64,000 nucleotides of DNA, from assembly GCF_000427625.1 (NCBI RefSeq), contig NZ_KE386569.1, positions 745,376 to 809,375 of the forward strand, written 5' to 3'. Under the pieces are notes generated by a model, which was not told where the DNA came from, ran no database searches, and saw nothing but the letters and a program-made list of their open reading frames with translations. Source of the DNA: Methylobacter luteus IMV-B-3098. GTDB lineage: Bacteria; Pseudomonadota; Gammaproteobacteria; Methylococcales; Methylomonadaceae. Both the position numbers and the translations under genes were made by a program. This document shows positions 50,729 through 61,489 of the stretch, piece by piece; the stretch's first letter is position 1; every line of letters starts with the position of its first letter.

Positions 50729-53044
50729 ATGAAAAAAAATCTCATTTACGGAGCGATCGGGCTTTTTAGCCTGTCCTCCTTATCTGCCGTTATGGCGGAA
50801 GAACAATCAAAAGTTACGCTGGAAACAATCGATGTTGTAGGCGTTACGCCACTGCCGGGCAGTGCCGTCGATGCCGCTAAGATACCAGCCAATATCCAGA
50901 CGGTGACATCCGAGCAATTGGAGAAGGCGCAGAGCCTGTCATTGAATGAATATATTAATCGCTATTTGGGCAGCGTGCATGTCAATGAAGCGCAGAACAA
51001 CCCGTTGCAGCCTGATATTTACTATCGTGGCTTTGTCGCCTCGCCATTGCTGGGATTGCCGCAAGGCTTGTCGACCTATGTGAACGGGGTCAGGTTTAAT
51101 GAGCCTTTCGGCGATACAGTCAACTGGGATTTGATCTCCAAAGGTGCGATTGACACGATGGCATTGGTACCAGGATCCAACCCGATATATGGCTTGAACA
51201 CGCTGGGTGGCGCCATAGCGCTCAAGACCAAAACCGGCTTTACGGCACCCGGCCATCAGTTGGAAGTCTACGGTGGATCATGGGACCGGCATTCGGAGGA
51301 ATTAACTAGTGGCGGCAATAACGGCACCTGGGGCTATTTTGTCGATGTGCACAATTTTGGTGAACAGGGCTGGCGGGATTTCTCGCCCACGCGCGCCAAG
51401 CAGGTTTTAGGCACCTTGAGCTGGCAGAATGATCGGGGAGAACTTGATCTAACTCTGGCCGCTAACGATAACGATATGAAGGGCAACGGCGCGGCGCCTG
51501 AGCAGTTGCTGGATCTAGGCAGAAAAGCCGTGTTCACGCATCCTGACCAAACCATTACGCGCATGTTTTTCTCGGAATTGTCCGGCAGCTATGATCTGAC
51601 AGATGACATTGAAGTAAGCGGTAATGCCTATTTTCGTCAGAACCGGATCAAAACTTTTAATGGCGATGACAGTGATTTTGATGACTGTGAAGATGACAGC
51701 GGCTTTTTGTGCGATGAATCAGGCGAATTTCCGGTTGTCGATATCAACGGCAACCTAGTGCTTGAAGATGACAGCGTGGAAGGCGCGACTAACAATACCA
51801 GCGCCACTAATATGCGCAGTCGGGGCGGCACCCTGCAGTCGATGTTTAAGCAGGATTGGTTCGAACATGAAAATAATCTGACGGTCGGTGCCAGCTATGA
51901 TTATGCCGATGTGCATTTTGGTTCAGACACGGAACTGGCTCGCCTGACCGATGACCGCGGCACGATAGGCAGCGGCATTCTGGTCAGAGACGCCAGGGTA
52001 CGCCTGAATACCAATACTGAAACCTATGGCTTCTATCTGAGCGATACATTCTCGGTGACCGACGATCTGGCCGTCACCTTGGCCGGCCGCTATAACCATG
52101 TCAGCATCACCATGGCCAACCAGTTCATTGACGGCGAAGACAAATTAAGCGGCAAGCATAGTTTCGAGCGTTTCAATCCATCAGCCGGCTTTACTTATCA
52201 GATTCTTGATAACGTCGGCATGTACGGCAGCTACAGCGAATCCTCGCGGGCGCCGACGCCGATGGAGTTAAGCTGCGCCGATGAGGATGATCCCTGCCGG
52301 TTGCCGAATGCGTTTGTTGCTGATCCGCCGCTGGATCAGGTCGTGGCCAAAACCTGGGAAGGCGGTTTTCGCGGCAATTTTGACAAATTCCTGGAAAAAG
52401 GCGATATGAAGTGGAATCTGGGCTATTTCCATACCGTTAATCATGATGACATCATCTTTAACCGTGGCGGCGACAGTATTAGTGAGGGGTTCTTCAGCAA
52501 TGTCGGGCAAACTCGCCGTTATGGCATAGAAGCCGGCACTACGCTTAACTACGCGCAATTGTTCAGCGAGATTGATGACTGGCATTTTGCGACCAATTAT
52601 ACTTACTTAAATGCTCGATTCATGGATGGCTTTACTATTCAAAATCCACTTGATGAAGACGAGCCTGCCCAAGTGACGCGCGGCAATAGAATTCCGGGCA
52701 TGCCTGAGCATATCTTCAAGGCGTCAATTGGTGTCGACTTGTGGAAACGTCTGTCGTTAGGTATCGATGGCCTGTACAGCGGCGATCAGTTCTTTAGGGG
52801 CGACGAAGCCAATACGACCCCAAAGTTGGCCGGTTACTGGCTATTTAATGCAAAGGCGGAATATAAAGTTAATAAACACTTGGCCTTGTTCGGCAGAGTG
52901 GATAATATTTTCGATAAGGACTATGCCTCTTTCGGCGTCTATGGAGAAGCTGATGAAGTCTTGGGTGATGCTTTTGATAGCGGCCGCTTTGTCTCGCCAG
53001 GCGCGCCAAGAGCTGGATGGATTGGTGTGCGTTTGAGCATGTAA
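50729..53044 (+). CDS. TonB-dependent outer membrane receptor
   Basis: The 771-residue precursor has a signal peptide (about 1-23) and the possible TonB box ETIDVVGV (about 32-39). The plug domain (about 50-175) holds [22 protein letters not shown] and [13 protein letters not shown] 22-strand barrel ends GWIGVRLSM with an aromatic-poor last strand. The acidic loop [14 protein letters not shown] contains two Cys that may bridge. The ligand is unknown; siderophores, haem, cobalamin or copper chelates are options. It is monocistronic with a strong GGGGGA ribosome binding site. Confidence 0.9.
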   Translation: MKKNLIYGAIGLFSLSSLSAVMAEEQSKVTLETIDVVGVTPLPGSAVDAAKIPANIQTVTSEQLEKAQSLSLNEYINRYLGSVHVNEAQNNPLQPDIYYRGFVASPLLGLPQGLSTYVNGVRFNEPFGDTVNWDLISKGAIDTMALVPGSNPIYGLNTLGGAIALKTKTGFTAPGHQLEVYGGSWDRHSEELTSGGNNGTWGYFVDVHNFGEQGWRDFSPTRAKQVLGTLSWQNDRGELDLTLAANDNDMKGNGAAPEQLLDLGRKAVFTHPDQTITRMFFSELSGSYDLTDDIEVSGNAYFRQNRIKTFNGDDSDFDDCEDDSGFLCDESGEFPVVDINGNLVLEDDSVEGATNNTSATNMRSRGGTLQSMFKQDWFEHENNLTVGASYDYADVHFGSDTELARLTDDRGTIGSGILVRDARVRLNTNTETYGFYLSDTFSVTDDLAVTLAGRYNHVSITMANQFIDGEDKLSGKHSFERFNPSAGFTYQILDNVGMYGSYSESSRAPTPMELSCADEDDPCRLPNAFVADPPLDQVVAKTWEGGFRGNFDKFLEKGDMKWNLGYFHTVNHDDIIFNRGGDSISEGFFSNVGQTRRYGIEAGTTLNYAQLFSEIDDWHFATNYTYLNARFMDGFTIQNPLDEDEPAQVTRGNRIPGMPEHIFKASIGVDLWKRLSLGIDGLYSGDQFFRGDEANTTPKLAGYWLFNAKAEYKVNKHLALFGRVDNIFDKDYASFGVYGEADEVLGDAFDSGRFVSPGAPRAGWIGVRLSM

Positions 53045-53110
53045 AGCTCCAGATTGAGCAAGGATGCTCGAAAACCTGATGCGAAGGGTTTTGTATGAAT
53101 TTCAGGCAAT

Positions 53111-53132
53111 AAAAAGCCCGCATGAAGCGGGC
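53111..53132. terminator. Stem-loop after the TonB receptor gene
   Basis: GCCCGC / GCGGGC enclose 5 nt. A run of five A before the stem makes it a better terminator for leftward transcripts, but it lies 67 bp after the receptor stop and can serve both. Confidence 0.65.
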
Positions 53133-53502
53133 GTATTGAGCGTTATTATTTTTATTATCTTGTTGTACTATGTGATCCTCGGTACAACTTAACTCAAGCA
53201 GAATTACTTAATTTTATTATTGTTATCAATAGCCTGAAAGGCTAATCCTCCTCTTAGCCGGTGGTTAAACCGGGCTCACTCCGTTAAGCTGGTGAAGATT
53301 CTATATCAAAAAAAATACTAGTGTCTATCAAAAAAAATGATTTTTTAAGATAAATGGTATCGGCTCGAAAATAGTTAATAGATACATTATGTTATGAAAT
53401 TTTAGAGATTCCTAATGTAAGAAATGGCTGGCAAAGAGTGCCCTTGATTAAGCAACTGTTAAGGATGCATATGGTTGTTCTTTGTTAGTCGTTATTCAAT
53501 TT
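53133..53502. other. 370-bp gap with tandem hairpins
   Basis: No gene is visible. Two adjacent hairpins occur: TAGCCT / AGGCTA at 53230-53244, and AGCCGGT / ACCGGGCT at 53256-53276. The 11-bp spacer between them reads CCTCC on the plus strand and GGAGG on the minus strand. A small RNA is possible on either strand. Confidence 0.4.
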
Positions 53503-54960
53503 TTACCGATTATGCCGGGCTTCTTCTTCCTCGTTCATAAAAAAACTGAGTCGCTCGTTAAGGATGGAGGACAGATAAAAATTAAGATCTTTCGACTTCT
53601 GAGCCAATTTGATTTGCAAGATGGCATCCCTGGTTTGCCCCGTCATATAGTAATATTCGGCAAGATAGCGATGCGATTCGGCCGGCTGTTTTAAATCGCT
53701 ATAGGTTTGTGCCAGAAGTTGTAGATATAGGGGTTGTTGCTGGATCTTGGGATTTAACGCCAATAGATTTTTTCGGGCTGATTCGGCGTTGCCTGCTTTT
53801 AACAGAGACGTTATATATTCAAGCTTGACGGCATCGTTGTCCGGAAATTGTCGGACCGCTTTTTGATAAAGGGCAAGGGCTTCAGGGTAATGCTTCGCTT
53901 CAAGCAACGTGCGGGCCAGTGCGGCCGCGTATTGGGCTTGGTCGGGATATTCATTGGCCAATTGTTTAAAGATGGCTTCGGCCTCCTTGAATTTTTGCGC
54001 ATGAAGCTGGGCTAAACCCATGCCGTAACGCGCAACCGTACGCTGTTCGCCGGTGCCTTGTGTTAAGCGTGATTGAAAGTATTTGATGGCATCGGCCGTA
54101 TCGGTTGCGGTTATTACGCGCAGCTTGGCTTTGGTCAATTGATAGCCTAGCGAGTCTGGGTATTGTTTGTAAGGGTAGGTCTCCGCACGGCCGCGGGTGT
54201 CAGAAATACGTGAAGCGGTAACAGGGTGCGTTCTTAAAAACTCCGGAACATCCTGGCCGTAATAACGGCTGGATTGCTGTAGGCGTTCGAAGAAAGTGGG
54301 CATACTGCGCGGGTCGTACTGCGATCCCGCCAGCGTTTGCATGCCGACGCGGTCGGCTTCCGCTTCGTGTTCACGTGTAAAATCAATTTGAAGCTGAACA
54401 CTGCCGGCCTGTATGGCCATGAGCGCGGCTTGTCCGGCTGCTGGAGATTGCGTGCCTAATAAAATGGCGGCCAGAGTTGCCGCAGCCGTGGGAATCGATA
54501 AGCGGCTTGCGGCTTCAAAAGCACGATATAGATGGCGCTGGGTCACGTGAGCAATCTCGTGCGCCATGACTGAGGCCATCTCGCTTTCGGCTTCGGTCAT
54601 TAGAATGAGTCCTGAATTCACGCCGATATAACCACCAGGACCAGCAAAGGCATTGATCTGATTTTCCATGACAACAAAGAAATGGAAAGGATAGCCCGGT
54701 GTATCGCTATTGGTCGCGAGTCTTTGGCCGATGGATTGGATGTACTGCTGGATTTCGGCATCCTGGCTGATGGTAATTTGGCTGTGCAGGCTTCTGAAAA
54801 AAGCGGCGCCGAGTTCCTGTTCCTGTATCGGAGTAATCAGCGTGCCCGAGGAATCGCCCATGTCGGGCAATTCGATCTTATCAATCTCGACAGCTTGTTG
54901 TGTGGCAGGGAATAATGCCAGGCTCAAGGCTAGCGTTAAAGTGAATGGTTTAAATTTCAT
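53503..54960 (-). CDS. bepA: BepA-like periplasmic M48 metalloprotease with TPR repeats
   Basis: The 485-residue precursor (E. coli BepA 487) has a signal peptide (about 1-22), an M48 protease domain with zinc motif HEIAH near residue 132 and a third ligand Glu in EHEAEADRVG near 196. A TPR region (about 300-450; YAAALARTLLEAKHYPEAL, ALYQKAVRQFPDN) completes it. BepA helps assemble or degrade outer-membrane proteins such as LptD. ATG 54960 gives a normal signal peptide; a frame six residues longer also exists. Confidence 0.9.
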   Translation of the reverse strand: MKFKPFTLTLALSLALFPATQQAVEIDKIELPDMGDSSGTLITPIQEQELGAAFFRSLHSQITISQDAEIQQYIQSIGQRLATNSDTPGYPFHFFVVMENQINAFAGPGGYIGVNSGLILMTEAESEMASVMAHEIAHVTQRHLYRAFEAASRLSIPTAAATLAAILLGTQSPAAGQAALMAIQAGSVQLQIDFTREHEAEADRVGMQTLAGSQYDPRSMPTFFERLQQSSRYYGQDVPEFLRTHPVTASRISDTRGRAETYPYKQYPDSLGYQLTKAKLRVITATDTADAIKYFQSRLTQGTGEQRTVARYGMGLAQLHAQKFKEAEAIFKQLANEYPDQAQYAAALARTLLEAKHYPEALALYQKAVRQFPDNDAVKLEYITSLLKAGNAESARKNLLALNPKIQQQPLYLQLLAQTYSDLKQPAESHRYLAEYYYMTGQTRDAILQIKLAQKSKDLNFYLSSILNERLSFFMNEEEEARHNR

Positions 54961-55132
54961 GGCGATGAGACTGAGCAAGGCAGGATTTGTTCCGATAATG
55001 ATGAAATAATGGTGTGCTAGCCGATTATTGATGTTGCATAGGATTATAATAGGCTTGGATTGTCGCTATCAATAAAGTTGTTTTCTAGAACTCCGGGTGC
55101 ATTTGTTCTATTTTTAACTATTCTTTTTAATT

Positions 55133-55522
55133 ATGAAATTCGCCATTCAAATTAACACCAGCCCTTATCAGTCAAATGCAGGCCATACTGCCTATCAGTT
55201 TATTAAGGCTGTTTTAGCGCAAGGACACGAAGTATTCCGGGTGTTTTTTTATCATGATGGCATTTATCATGCCTTTAAGTATGCCATGCCGCCGGATGAT
55301 GAACTGCAGTTCACGGCGCAGTGGAGCGAACTGGCTCGGCAGCACCGGATCGACTTGGTCGTTTGCATCTCTGCCGCTCAACGGCGCGGATTATTGTGTG
55401 CCGATGAGACTAAAAGGCAGGGGAAAGTCGATAATGATCTGGCGGAAGGCTTTCGTATTTCAGGGCTGGGGCAATTGGTTGAGGCTACGCTGGAAGCAGA
55501 CCGTTTTATTGTATTTGGTTGA
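55133..55522 (+). CDS. tusD: Sulfurtransferase TusD (DsrE family)
   Basis: The 129-residue DsrE-like protein has AIQINTSPYQSNAGHTAYQF at its start and the conserved catalytic Cys in DLVVCISAAQRRG near residue 78. TusD takes persulfide sulfur from TusA and passes it to TusE for 2-thiouridine formation on tRNA wobble bases. Its stop overlaps the following gene region. TusB and TusE are not adjacent. Confidence 0.88.
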   Translation: MKFAIQINTSPYQSNAGHTAYQFIKAVLAQGHEVFRVFFYHDGIYHAFKYAMPPDDELQFTAQWSELARQHRIDLVVCISAAQRRGLLCADETKRQGKVDNDLAEGFRISGLGQLVEATLEADRFIVFG

Positions 55523-55527
55523 GAAAA

Positions 55528-55884
55528 ATGAAGAAATATTTGTTCGTATTGCGCAAACCGGCACACAGCGGTGCTCAGGTTCAGGAAATGCTTGATATTG
55601 TTCTGACCGCGGCGGCGTTTGATCAGCAGGTCTCAATCCTTTTATTGGACGATGGTGTTTTTCAGCTAAAAAACGGCCAGCAGCCCGATATTGTGGGCAT
55701 GAAGGATACGGCAGCAATCTTTAAAGCGCTGGAAATCTATGACGTGCATGATATTTATACGGAAGTCGAATCCCTGCAAGAGAGAGGACTAAAACCCGGG
55801 GACTTGTGTCTGCCGGTGCAGGAGTTTTACAGAAAAGACATAGCCGGGCTGATGAAGCGGTATGATGTTGTGTTTGCGGGTTAA
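55528..55884 (+). CDS. tusC: Sulfur relay protein TusC
   Basis: This 118-residue DsrF-type protein starts MKKYLFVLRKPAHSG, typical of TusC, and contains ILLLDDGVFQLKNGQ. It forms a complex with TusD and TusB in E. coli. ATG 55528 is preferred to a TTG at 55519. The gene ends 46 bp before the convergent ettA stop, leaving no room for tusB (about 95 codons) directly after it. Confidence 0.87.
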   Translation: MKKYLFVLRKPAHSGAQVQEMLDIVLTAAAFDQQVSILLLDDGVFQLKNGQQPDIVGMKDTAAIFKALEIYDVHDIYTEVESLQERGLKPGDLCLPVQEFYRKDIAGLMKRYDVVFAG

Positions 55885-55929
55885 GCGATGAGGCATGGAG
55901 TGGGTCATTTCCACTCCATGCTATTGGAA

Positions 55930-57597
55930 CTATTGAGCCAGTTTTTTATACTTTAGCCGATGGGGGTTGTCCGCATCACTGCCCAGGCGGCGATGGCGGT
56001 CGGCTTCGTAGTCTTCGTAGTTGCCTTCAAACCAGACCACGTTGCTGTCGCCTTCAAACGCCAGCATGTGCGTGGCAATCCTGTCCAGGAACCAACGGTC
56101 ATGCGAAATGACTACGGCGCAGCCGGGGAAGGCGAGCAAGGCTTCTTCTAATGCGCGCAAGGTTTCAACGTCAAGATCGTTAGTCGGTTCGTCGAGCAGC
56201 AATACGTTGCCGCCGGTTTTCAGCAACTTAGCCAAATGCACGCGGTTGCGTTCGCCGCCGGAAAGCTCGCCGATGCGTTTTTGCTGATCGGCGCCTTTAA
56301 AGTTAAAGCGTCCGACGTAAGAGCGTGAAGGAGTTTCATATTTACCGACTGTAATCATATCCAGTCCATCAGAAATTTCCTCAAAGACGGTTTTGTTCGG
56401 ATCCATGTCGTCGCGCAACTGATCAACATAGGCCAACTGCACGGTTTGTCCCATCGTCAATGAGCCTGAGTCGGGCTGTTCCAAACCTGCCATCATACGG
56501 AACAGTGTGGTTTTACCTGCACCATTAGGCCCGATAATGCCGACGATGCCGCCCGGCGGCAGTTTAAAGTTCAGGTTGTTAAACAGCAGTCGATCACCGA
56601 AGCCTTTGCTGATATCATCGGCTTCGATCACTACATCGCCCAGGCGTGGACCGGGTGGAATATAAATTTCCTGAGTCTCATTGCGTTTTTGTACTTCTTG
56701 GGATGACAGTTCCTCAAAACGCGCCAGACGCGCCTTGCTTTTCGCATGGCGACCTTTAGGGTTCGAGCGCACCCATTCGAGCTCGGCTTTCATGGCTTTT
56801 TGACGTGAGGATTCCTGCTTTTCTTCCTGTTCCAGTCGACGGCCTTTTTGTTCCAGCCAGCTGGAGTAATTGCCTTCCCATGGAATGCCCGAGCCTCTAT
56901 CCAGTTCCAGAATCCAGCCAGCGACGTTGTCTAAGAAGTAACGGTCATGTGTGACTGCGACAACAGTGCCGGGATAGTCATGCAGAAAACGTTCCAGCCA
57001 GGCGACCGATTCGGCGTCCAGATGGTTGGTAGGTTCGTCCAGCAGCAGCATATCCGGGTTGGATAACAGTAAACGACATAAGGCGACGCGGCGTCTTTCG
57101 CCACCGGATAATTTGGTCACATCGGCATCCCAGTCCGGCAGGCGCAGTGCATCGGCCGCAATTTCGAGTTTCCTATCCAGTTCCCAGGCTCCAGCTGCTT
57201 CAATCTTTTCCTGCAGATCTGCCTGTTCCGCCAGTAAGGCATCAAAATCGGCATCAGGATCGGCAAAGGCATTGCTGACTTCATTAAAACGATCCAGAAT
57301 CGCTTTGGTTTCGGCGACAGCTTCTTCGATATTGCCGCGTACGGTTTTATTGGGGTCCAGTTGCGGCTCCTGCGGCAGATAACCGATATTGATGCCTTTC
57401 TGCGGAATCGCTTCGCCTTCGATTTCTTTATCGATGCCTGCCATGATCCTCAGTAGTGTCGATTTACCGGAACCGTTTAAACCCAGCACACCAATTTTTG
57501 CGCCGGGAAAGAAGGATAGTGAGATATCTTTCAGTATGTATTTCTTGGGCGGGACAATTTTCCCTACCCGATTCATTGAATATATGTATTGCGCCAT
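55930..57597 (-). CDS. ettA: Energy-dependent translational throttle protein EttA (ABC-F)
   Basis: The 555-residue protein, the same length as E. coli EttA, has two ABC domains without membrane segments. Walker A motifs are GLNGSGKST (about 39-47) and GPNGAGKTT (about 355), signatures LSGGERRR and LSGGERNR, and the arm/linker with [15 protein letters not shown]. EttA binds the ribosomal E site and gates early elongation according to ATP/ADP ratio. It begins [17 protein letters not shown] as in other EttA proteins. Confidence 0.95.
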   Translation of the reverse strand: MAQYIYSMNRVGKIVPPKKYILKDISLSFFPGAKIGVLGLNGSGKSTLLRIMAGIDKEIEGEAIPQKGINIGYLPQEPQLDPNKTVRGNIEEAVAETKAILDRFNEVSNAFADPDADFDALLAEQADLQEKIEAAGAWELDRKLEIAADALRLPDWDADVTKLSGGERRRVALCRLLLSNPDMLLLDEPTNHLDAESVAWLERFLHDYPGTVVAVTHDRYFLDNVAGWILELDRGSGIPWEGNYSSWLEQKGRRLEQEEKQESSRQKAMKAELEWVRSNPKGRHAKSKARLARFEELSSQEVQKRNETQEIYIPPGPRLGDVVIEADDISKGFGDRLLFNNLNFKLPPGGIVGIIGPNGAGKTTLFRMMAGLEQPDSGSLTMGQTVQLAYVDQLRDDMDPNKTVFEEISDGLDMITVGKYETPSRSYVGRFNFKGADQQKRIGELSGGERNRVHLAKLLKTGGNVLLLDEPTNDLDVETLRALEEALLAFPGCAVVISHDRWFLDRIATHMLAFEGDSNVVWFEGNYEDYEADRHRRLGSDADNPHRLKYKKLAQ

Positions 57598-57661
57598 ATT
57601 TTTGCGTATCAGTTGTAAATTGATAAAGGGTAACCTGATGCTAGCTATTATTCCATGTTAT

Positions 57662-58135
57662 TTATAAATTTTTAACAGTTGACAGGTATCGGATTAAGCT
57701 TTCTTCTCCTGACTTCATGACTCGATCATGGTTCCATGCAAAAACCGGTGCAGCTAATGTCGCAAATCGATTCATCCAGGGTTTACAGGTTTGCACATGC
57801 CATTTGTATTTAACCTGAGTGTAATGGTTAGCAGAGTCCGAACATAATTGACAACGACCATAACCCTGTAAATCGCCATCTACTTTTACAGCGACAAAAC
57901 GGCAAGGTTGTATTTCAGTGACGCACAAATTCAACGTCAGAGTATACGGCAAGCAGGTGCGCCAGCAATAGCGCCTGATATTATTAAGGCCGGATGCATC
58001 CCCCGATTCTATTTCCTCAACAGATATTACATATTTCCACCAGAACGGCCAGTTTTCAGTATCTATCAGACATGACCAGACTGCTTCAATAGGAGCAGGT
58101 ATGAGCCAGTTTGTGTTTAAGGAAAACTCAGGCAT
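57662..58135 (-). CDS. SRPBCC-fold protein (polyketide cyclase / START-like)
   Basis: This 157-residue protein starts MPEFSLNTNWLIPAPIEAVW, the first strand and helix of the SRPBCC fold. It continues with DTENWPFWWKYV and ends with a long C-terminal helix (APVFAWNHDRVMKSGEESL). The fold forms a hydrophobic cavity for lipids or aromatics. The frame is open 32 residues further upstream, but the fold begins here. No ligand can be proposed. Confidence 0.75.
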   Translation of the reverse strand: MPEFSLNTNWLIPAPIEAVWSCLIDTENWPFWWKYVISVEEIESGDASGLNNIRRYCWRTCLPYTLTLNLCVTEIQPCRFVAVKVDGDLQGYGRCQLCSDSANHYTQVKYKWHVQTCKPWMNRFATLAAPVFAWNHDRVMKSGEESLIRYLSTVKNL

Positions 58136-58355
58136 GGCAAAGATTCTGTAACCGGCTAAAGGGTTGGTAGTGTGATTTTTACTGATAAAACAGTAATTGC
58201 GCAGCCAGCAATCAGAGAATTGTGAGGCCAACGAGAAAGTCTACAAGAAAAACTTGCAGTCTCGCTAAGGGAGAATGTTAATAATAACTAACAAAATAAT
58301 GCAACATGACAAATTTATCAAAAGTAAATTTGCGATTATTGCGTATGCGGATTAA

Positions 58356-58381
58356 GCCCAAAAGCCAACAGACTTTTGGGC
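58356..58381 (-). terminator. Stem-loop after the cold-shock gene
   Basis: Arms GCCCAAAAG / CTTTTGGGC pair perfectly around 8 nt, 15 bp after the csp stop codon. The T-run is poor. Confidence 0.55.
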
Positions 58382-58395
58382 CCGAATTACGGTTT

Positions 58396-58605
58396 TTACG
58401 CTGGGGTTACATTCTCAGCTTGCGGGCCTTTTTGGCCTTGAGTTACCTGCATAGTAACTTTCTGACCTTCGCGCAAGGTTTTGCGGCCGGTGCCGTTAAT
58501 TGCACTGTGATGAACAAAAACATCTTTGCCACCTTCTTGTTCAATAAATCCAAACCCTTTTTCATCATTGAACCATTTAACGGTACCTACAACTTGCTCT
58601 GACAT
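58396..58605 (-). CDS. Cold-shock domain protein (CspA family)
   Basis: The 69-residue protein consists of one cold-shock domain with RNP1 KGFGFI and RNP2 VFVHH and starts [18 protein letters not shown]. CspA proteins bind single-stranded RNA and DNA as chaperones. Which paralogue it is cannot be told from one copy. A long AT-rich region lies upstream and could hold an extended leader. Confidence 0.93.
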   Translation of the reverse strand: MSEQVVGTVKWFNDEKGFGFIEQEGGKDVFVHHSAINGTGRKTLREGQKVTMQVTQGQKGPQAENVTPA

Positions 58606-59956
58606 ATTACACTCTTAACTTAAAAAAATCGCCAATTTCAGTTGGCGTTATAAATCCCAGCCTTAACAATAAAGCCGGCTCAAACATTTCACTGCATCCA
58701 ATGGTAGCACTTAAAATACTGGCGGAGCAAAACTTAATCAATAATGTTTTGATCGGGCTGAAAACTCCTGTTGTTCGGCCTATAGCGGGATACAGAGAAA
58801 TCAAAGCCAGTAGAAAGATGCGCATAAATGCTGATTACAGTATAGATAAATTAGATTTTTTAGCAATGAATTTAATTCTTCGATAAACATATTTTTATTA
58901 AGGCTCTCTCTGTATTTGGAGACGGCTCAATTAGCAGTCTCCGTAATTGCCGAAATCGTCAATCAACTTCAGTAAAAAGATTTCGATTAAAGCCAAATGG
59001 ATTAAAAAAGCCTCTAACAGTTTACCTATGCTTCTGCTGTTGTCGTACAAGCCGATTGGTTGATTCAGTGGAAAGAGAATTACCAAAGCTTAAGTCGGTC
59101 ATCAGTTCCATTAGCGGTTGGCATTTCTGCTGTAACTCATGGGTTTTTGGTGATTTCTAAAGTTCAGAGGTAGAGCGTGATGATAGCGGAGTCAACGGGA
59201 CTAAAAGACGCCAATAAATAGTACATAAAACAAAATTCAGAATCTTATCAACAGTAATGCCCTGTAGGTGGCGATAAGTTTTTTCTTGCAACAATCCTGG
59301 CTTGAGATATAAATAACCTGAGTAATTACGCTAGGTAAGAATTTCTTAATAATTCCTAAATACAATTATAAAGAGCAGCTTCTTATCTGGAATGAATTGT
59401 TCGGATTCCCTCTGGAATTGCCGAGCCTGTATCAACTGAGTTTTGAGCAATTTTAAATTTCTGGCAGGTCAGTTGGAACGTTACCTTTGGCGACTGGTTT
59501 ACGACCGGTTCCGAATTGATGAGATATTCTGGCCGGTTTTTCGAAAATACCGGAGTGTTGGTGATTGTGGCTAGTTTCTGCGTTATCGAAGTGAAGATAA
59601 TGCTGAAACATGTGGAGGGTACGAGATTGCGATGCACTATCTCCTATGCGCTTATTAGGTATTCAGCAATGGCTTTTAAAGAAACTGAATGAAGAAAAGC
59701 AGATTAGGCATGGACGGATTTCATGCAGCTTACGCTTAGCTATGATTCGCAGGCTTATTATGATTTAAGGATAAATCGGAAATACTATGATCGCATCGCA
59801 GGGAAAATACTAGTTTGAACGGTCGTCTATTGTCATGAGCAATTTGCTTGGAATTGAGGAGAGTGAACGTGCGCTTTTCACACCTATCGGCCAATGACTA
59901 AGGTAGACAGTTGCATGAGGAAGAGAAAATCGGCAAGCAGGATTTATGGAGAGCCA
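58606..59956. other. 1.35-kb AT-rich region without a recognised gene
   Basis: The left part must hold the csp promoter and leader. Open frames on both strands are short and look like nothing known. One hairpin GGAGAC / GTCTCC lies at 58918-58942. The long gap on the left of the ExoY-like gene suggests an accessory insertion. Confidence 0.5.
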
Positions 59957-60898
59957 ATGAGATACAACAAACTTGCGCGACCTGAAGTACAGGCAAACCG
60001 CCGCGGCCAGATGCATGAAGAGTTGTTCAGGCACGCTCAGGTATTAAGGAAAATCAAACCATTTGATTGGGGCGATAGCAGATTAGGCATCAGGCGGAGT
60101 GATATTGATGTTTTTAAAGCGGCGGCTCTGGTCTTCAATCATATTATCCTGGTCAGAGCGACCAATCCCGAATCGCTGAAATACATAGGCAATAAGAATA
60201 TGTATCCGAAGCCGATAGATTGCAAGGCAAAGACAGCCGATTGCAACGTTTATATACCGTTTGCCTGCGGTCCTGTTATCCATGCAAAAACTGCCGGTTT
60301 GGTGGTCGATCCAACGCTGGTGGGAGCACGAGCCTTCAAGGAAGGACGGTATGCAAAAGCTGTCGAGGCCTGGAACGATTTCCTTAAGGATAAAACGCCC
60401 GATGAAAGATCAAAGAAAATGTTTAAGCGGCACGGCAGCGAGAAAGGCTGTTTTGCCGTGGATACCGACATCAACAGTAAATATTATGGATGCCTGATGA
60501 TTTCTACGGAGGATGAGTCACCCTGCTTTGGCAAGACGATGCCGAGGTGGAGGAATAGCCATGCTCAGTTGGAAGGTGCCCAGTGTTCCATGCGCATGCG
60601 ATATATGTATGGTGATTATGATTTGTATGCTTTGCTTAATTTGGATAATCCGAACGAGCGCCGTTTGGAAAATGTAGTGTATGGCGTCAAGAATTATTAC
60701 AGTCCGAAACTTGAAGCGATTCAGGATTTTATTAACAAGGGTATTGGCACGCCCATGATCCAGCATGGTGATCAATTTCGCTATAAGCATCAGAGTGATA
60801 AAATTTATGCTTTCTACCCGAATAATACTGTTTATATAATCGATGAGTCAACCGCCTCAATTGAAGAAATCTTTGAGATTATCTATGGGGTTGCATGA
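59957..60898 (+). CDS. Putative CyaA/edema factor/ExoY-like nucleotidyl cyclase domain protein
   Basis: In this 313-residue protein I recognise the toxin cyclase residues in order. VRATNP is followed by PKPIDCKAKTADC (Lys85 and Lys92, seven apart as in EF K346/K353), then GDYDLYALL (Asp220 and Asp222, the metal pair DYDL), and IQHGDQF (His270; compare VQHG in CyaA). Lys90 occupies the EF His351 position, as in ExoY. The Asn normally six residues after the His is Tyr here. These toxins make cAMP, cGMP or cUMP from NTPs once activated in a host cell. No signal peptide or secretion partner is seen. ATG 59957 is chosen for GGAG 5 bp upstream. Confidence 0.55.
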   Translation: MRYNKLARPEVQANRRGQMHEELFRHAQVLRKIKPFDWGDSRLGIRRSDIDVFKAAALVFNHIILVRATNPESLKYIGNKNMYPKPIDCKAKTADCNVYIPFACGPVIHAKTAGLVVDPTLVGARAFKEGRYAKAVEAWNDFLKDKTPDERSKKMFKRHGSEKGCFAVDTDINSKYYGCLMISTEDESPCFGKTMPRWRNSHAQLEGAQCSMRMRYMYGDYDLYALLNLDNPNERRLENVVYGVKNYYSPKLEAIQDFINKGIGTPMIQHGDQFRYKHQSDKIYAFYPNNTVYIIDESTASIEEIFEIIYGVA

Positions 60899-61489
60899 AA
60901 TTGAGCTTGCGTATAATAACGCGAAATAAGCCTTCCCCATAGTAGCGCTGCATGCGCACAACATACTTTGCGACATGCTTAAATTATTGTCGGCTAGGAG
61001 CCGGTAAAATTATGTCCTTCCTTTGAAAATCATAAAATAATATATAAGCTCTCCGTTTTATCGTCCGAGTCACTCGTTTAATAATAAAGGGAGCTAGTGT
61101 TTAAAAAACCATCACACGCGCATGGCTGCGCTACCATCATGGGTAATCATGTTGATTGAAAAATGAAAAAGTAATCTCAAGGCTTTTGGTAACCGGATCT
61201 ATGCGGATTTGCCATGGGGGCAGCTGTTTGATGGCCGGATATTTCCTTCAGTAATCAGATATGAACTAACAATGAAGTGCTCAGTCACATTCAAGTAAGA
61301 CAGTAATAGGGGAAATTGTCGTCTTTCAGTATTTTTGATAGTGCTGAATAAGTACGATTTTATTTTCGTGGAATTAACCTTGGAGTGATCGCGGCTCCTG
61401 CTTATGTTGATTCGGTGCCTTCCCAGAGATATTTCATTATTGCTTAAAGCAGAAGGTGCTATTTACCTAAAGTATTAAGGAGATATTTC
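60899..61489. other. 591-bp non-coding region
   Basis: It is AT-rich and no gene was recognised. It ends with AAGGAGA just before the next start codon. I see no clear terminator for the ExoY-like gene. Confidence 0.55.

Noticed and set aside
58701-58886. A 61-codon plus-strand frame upstream of the cold-shock gene
   Set aside because: It lacks a ribosome binding site and any recognisable motif and lies in the expected csp leader.
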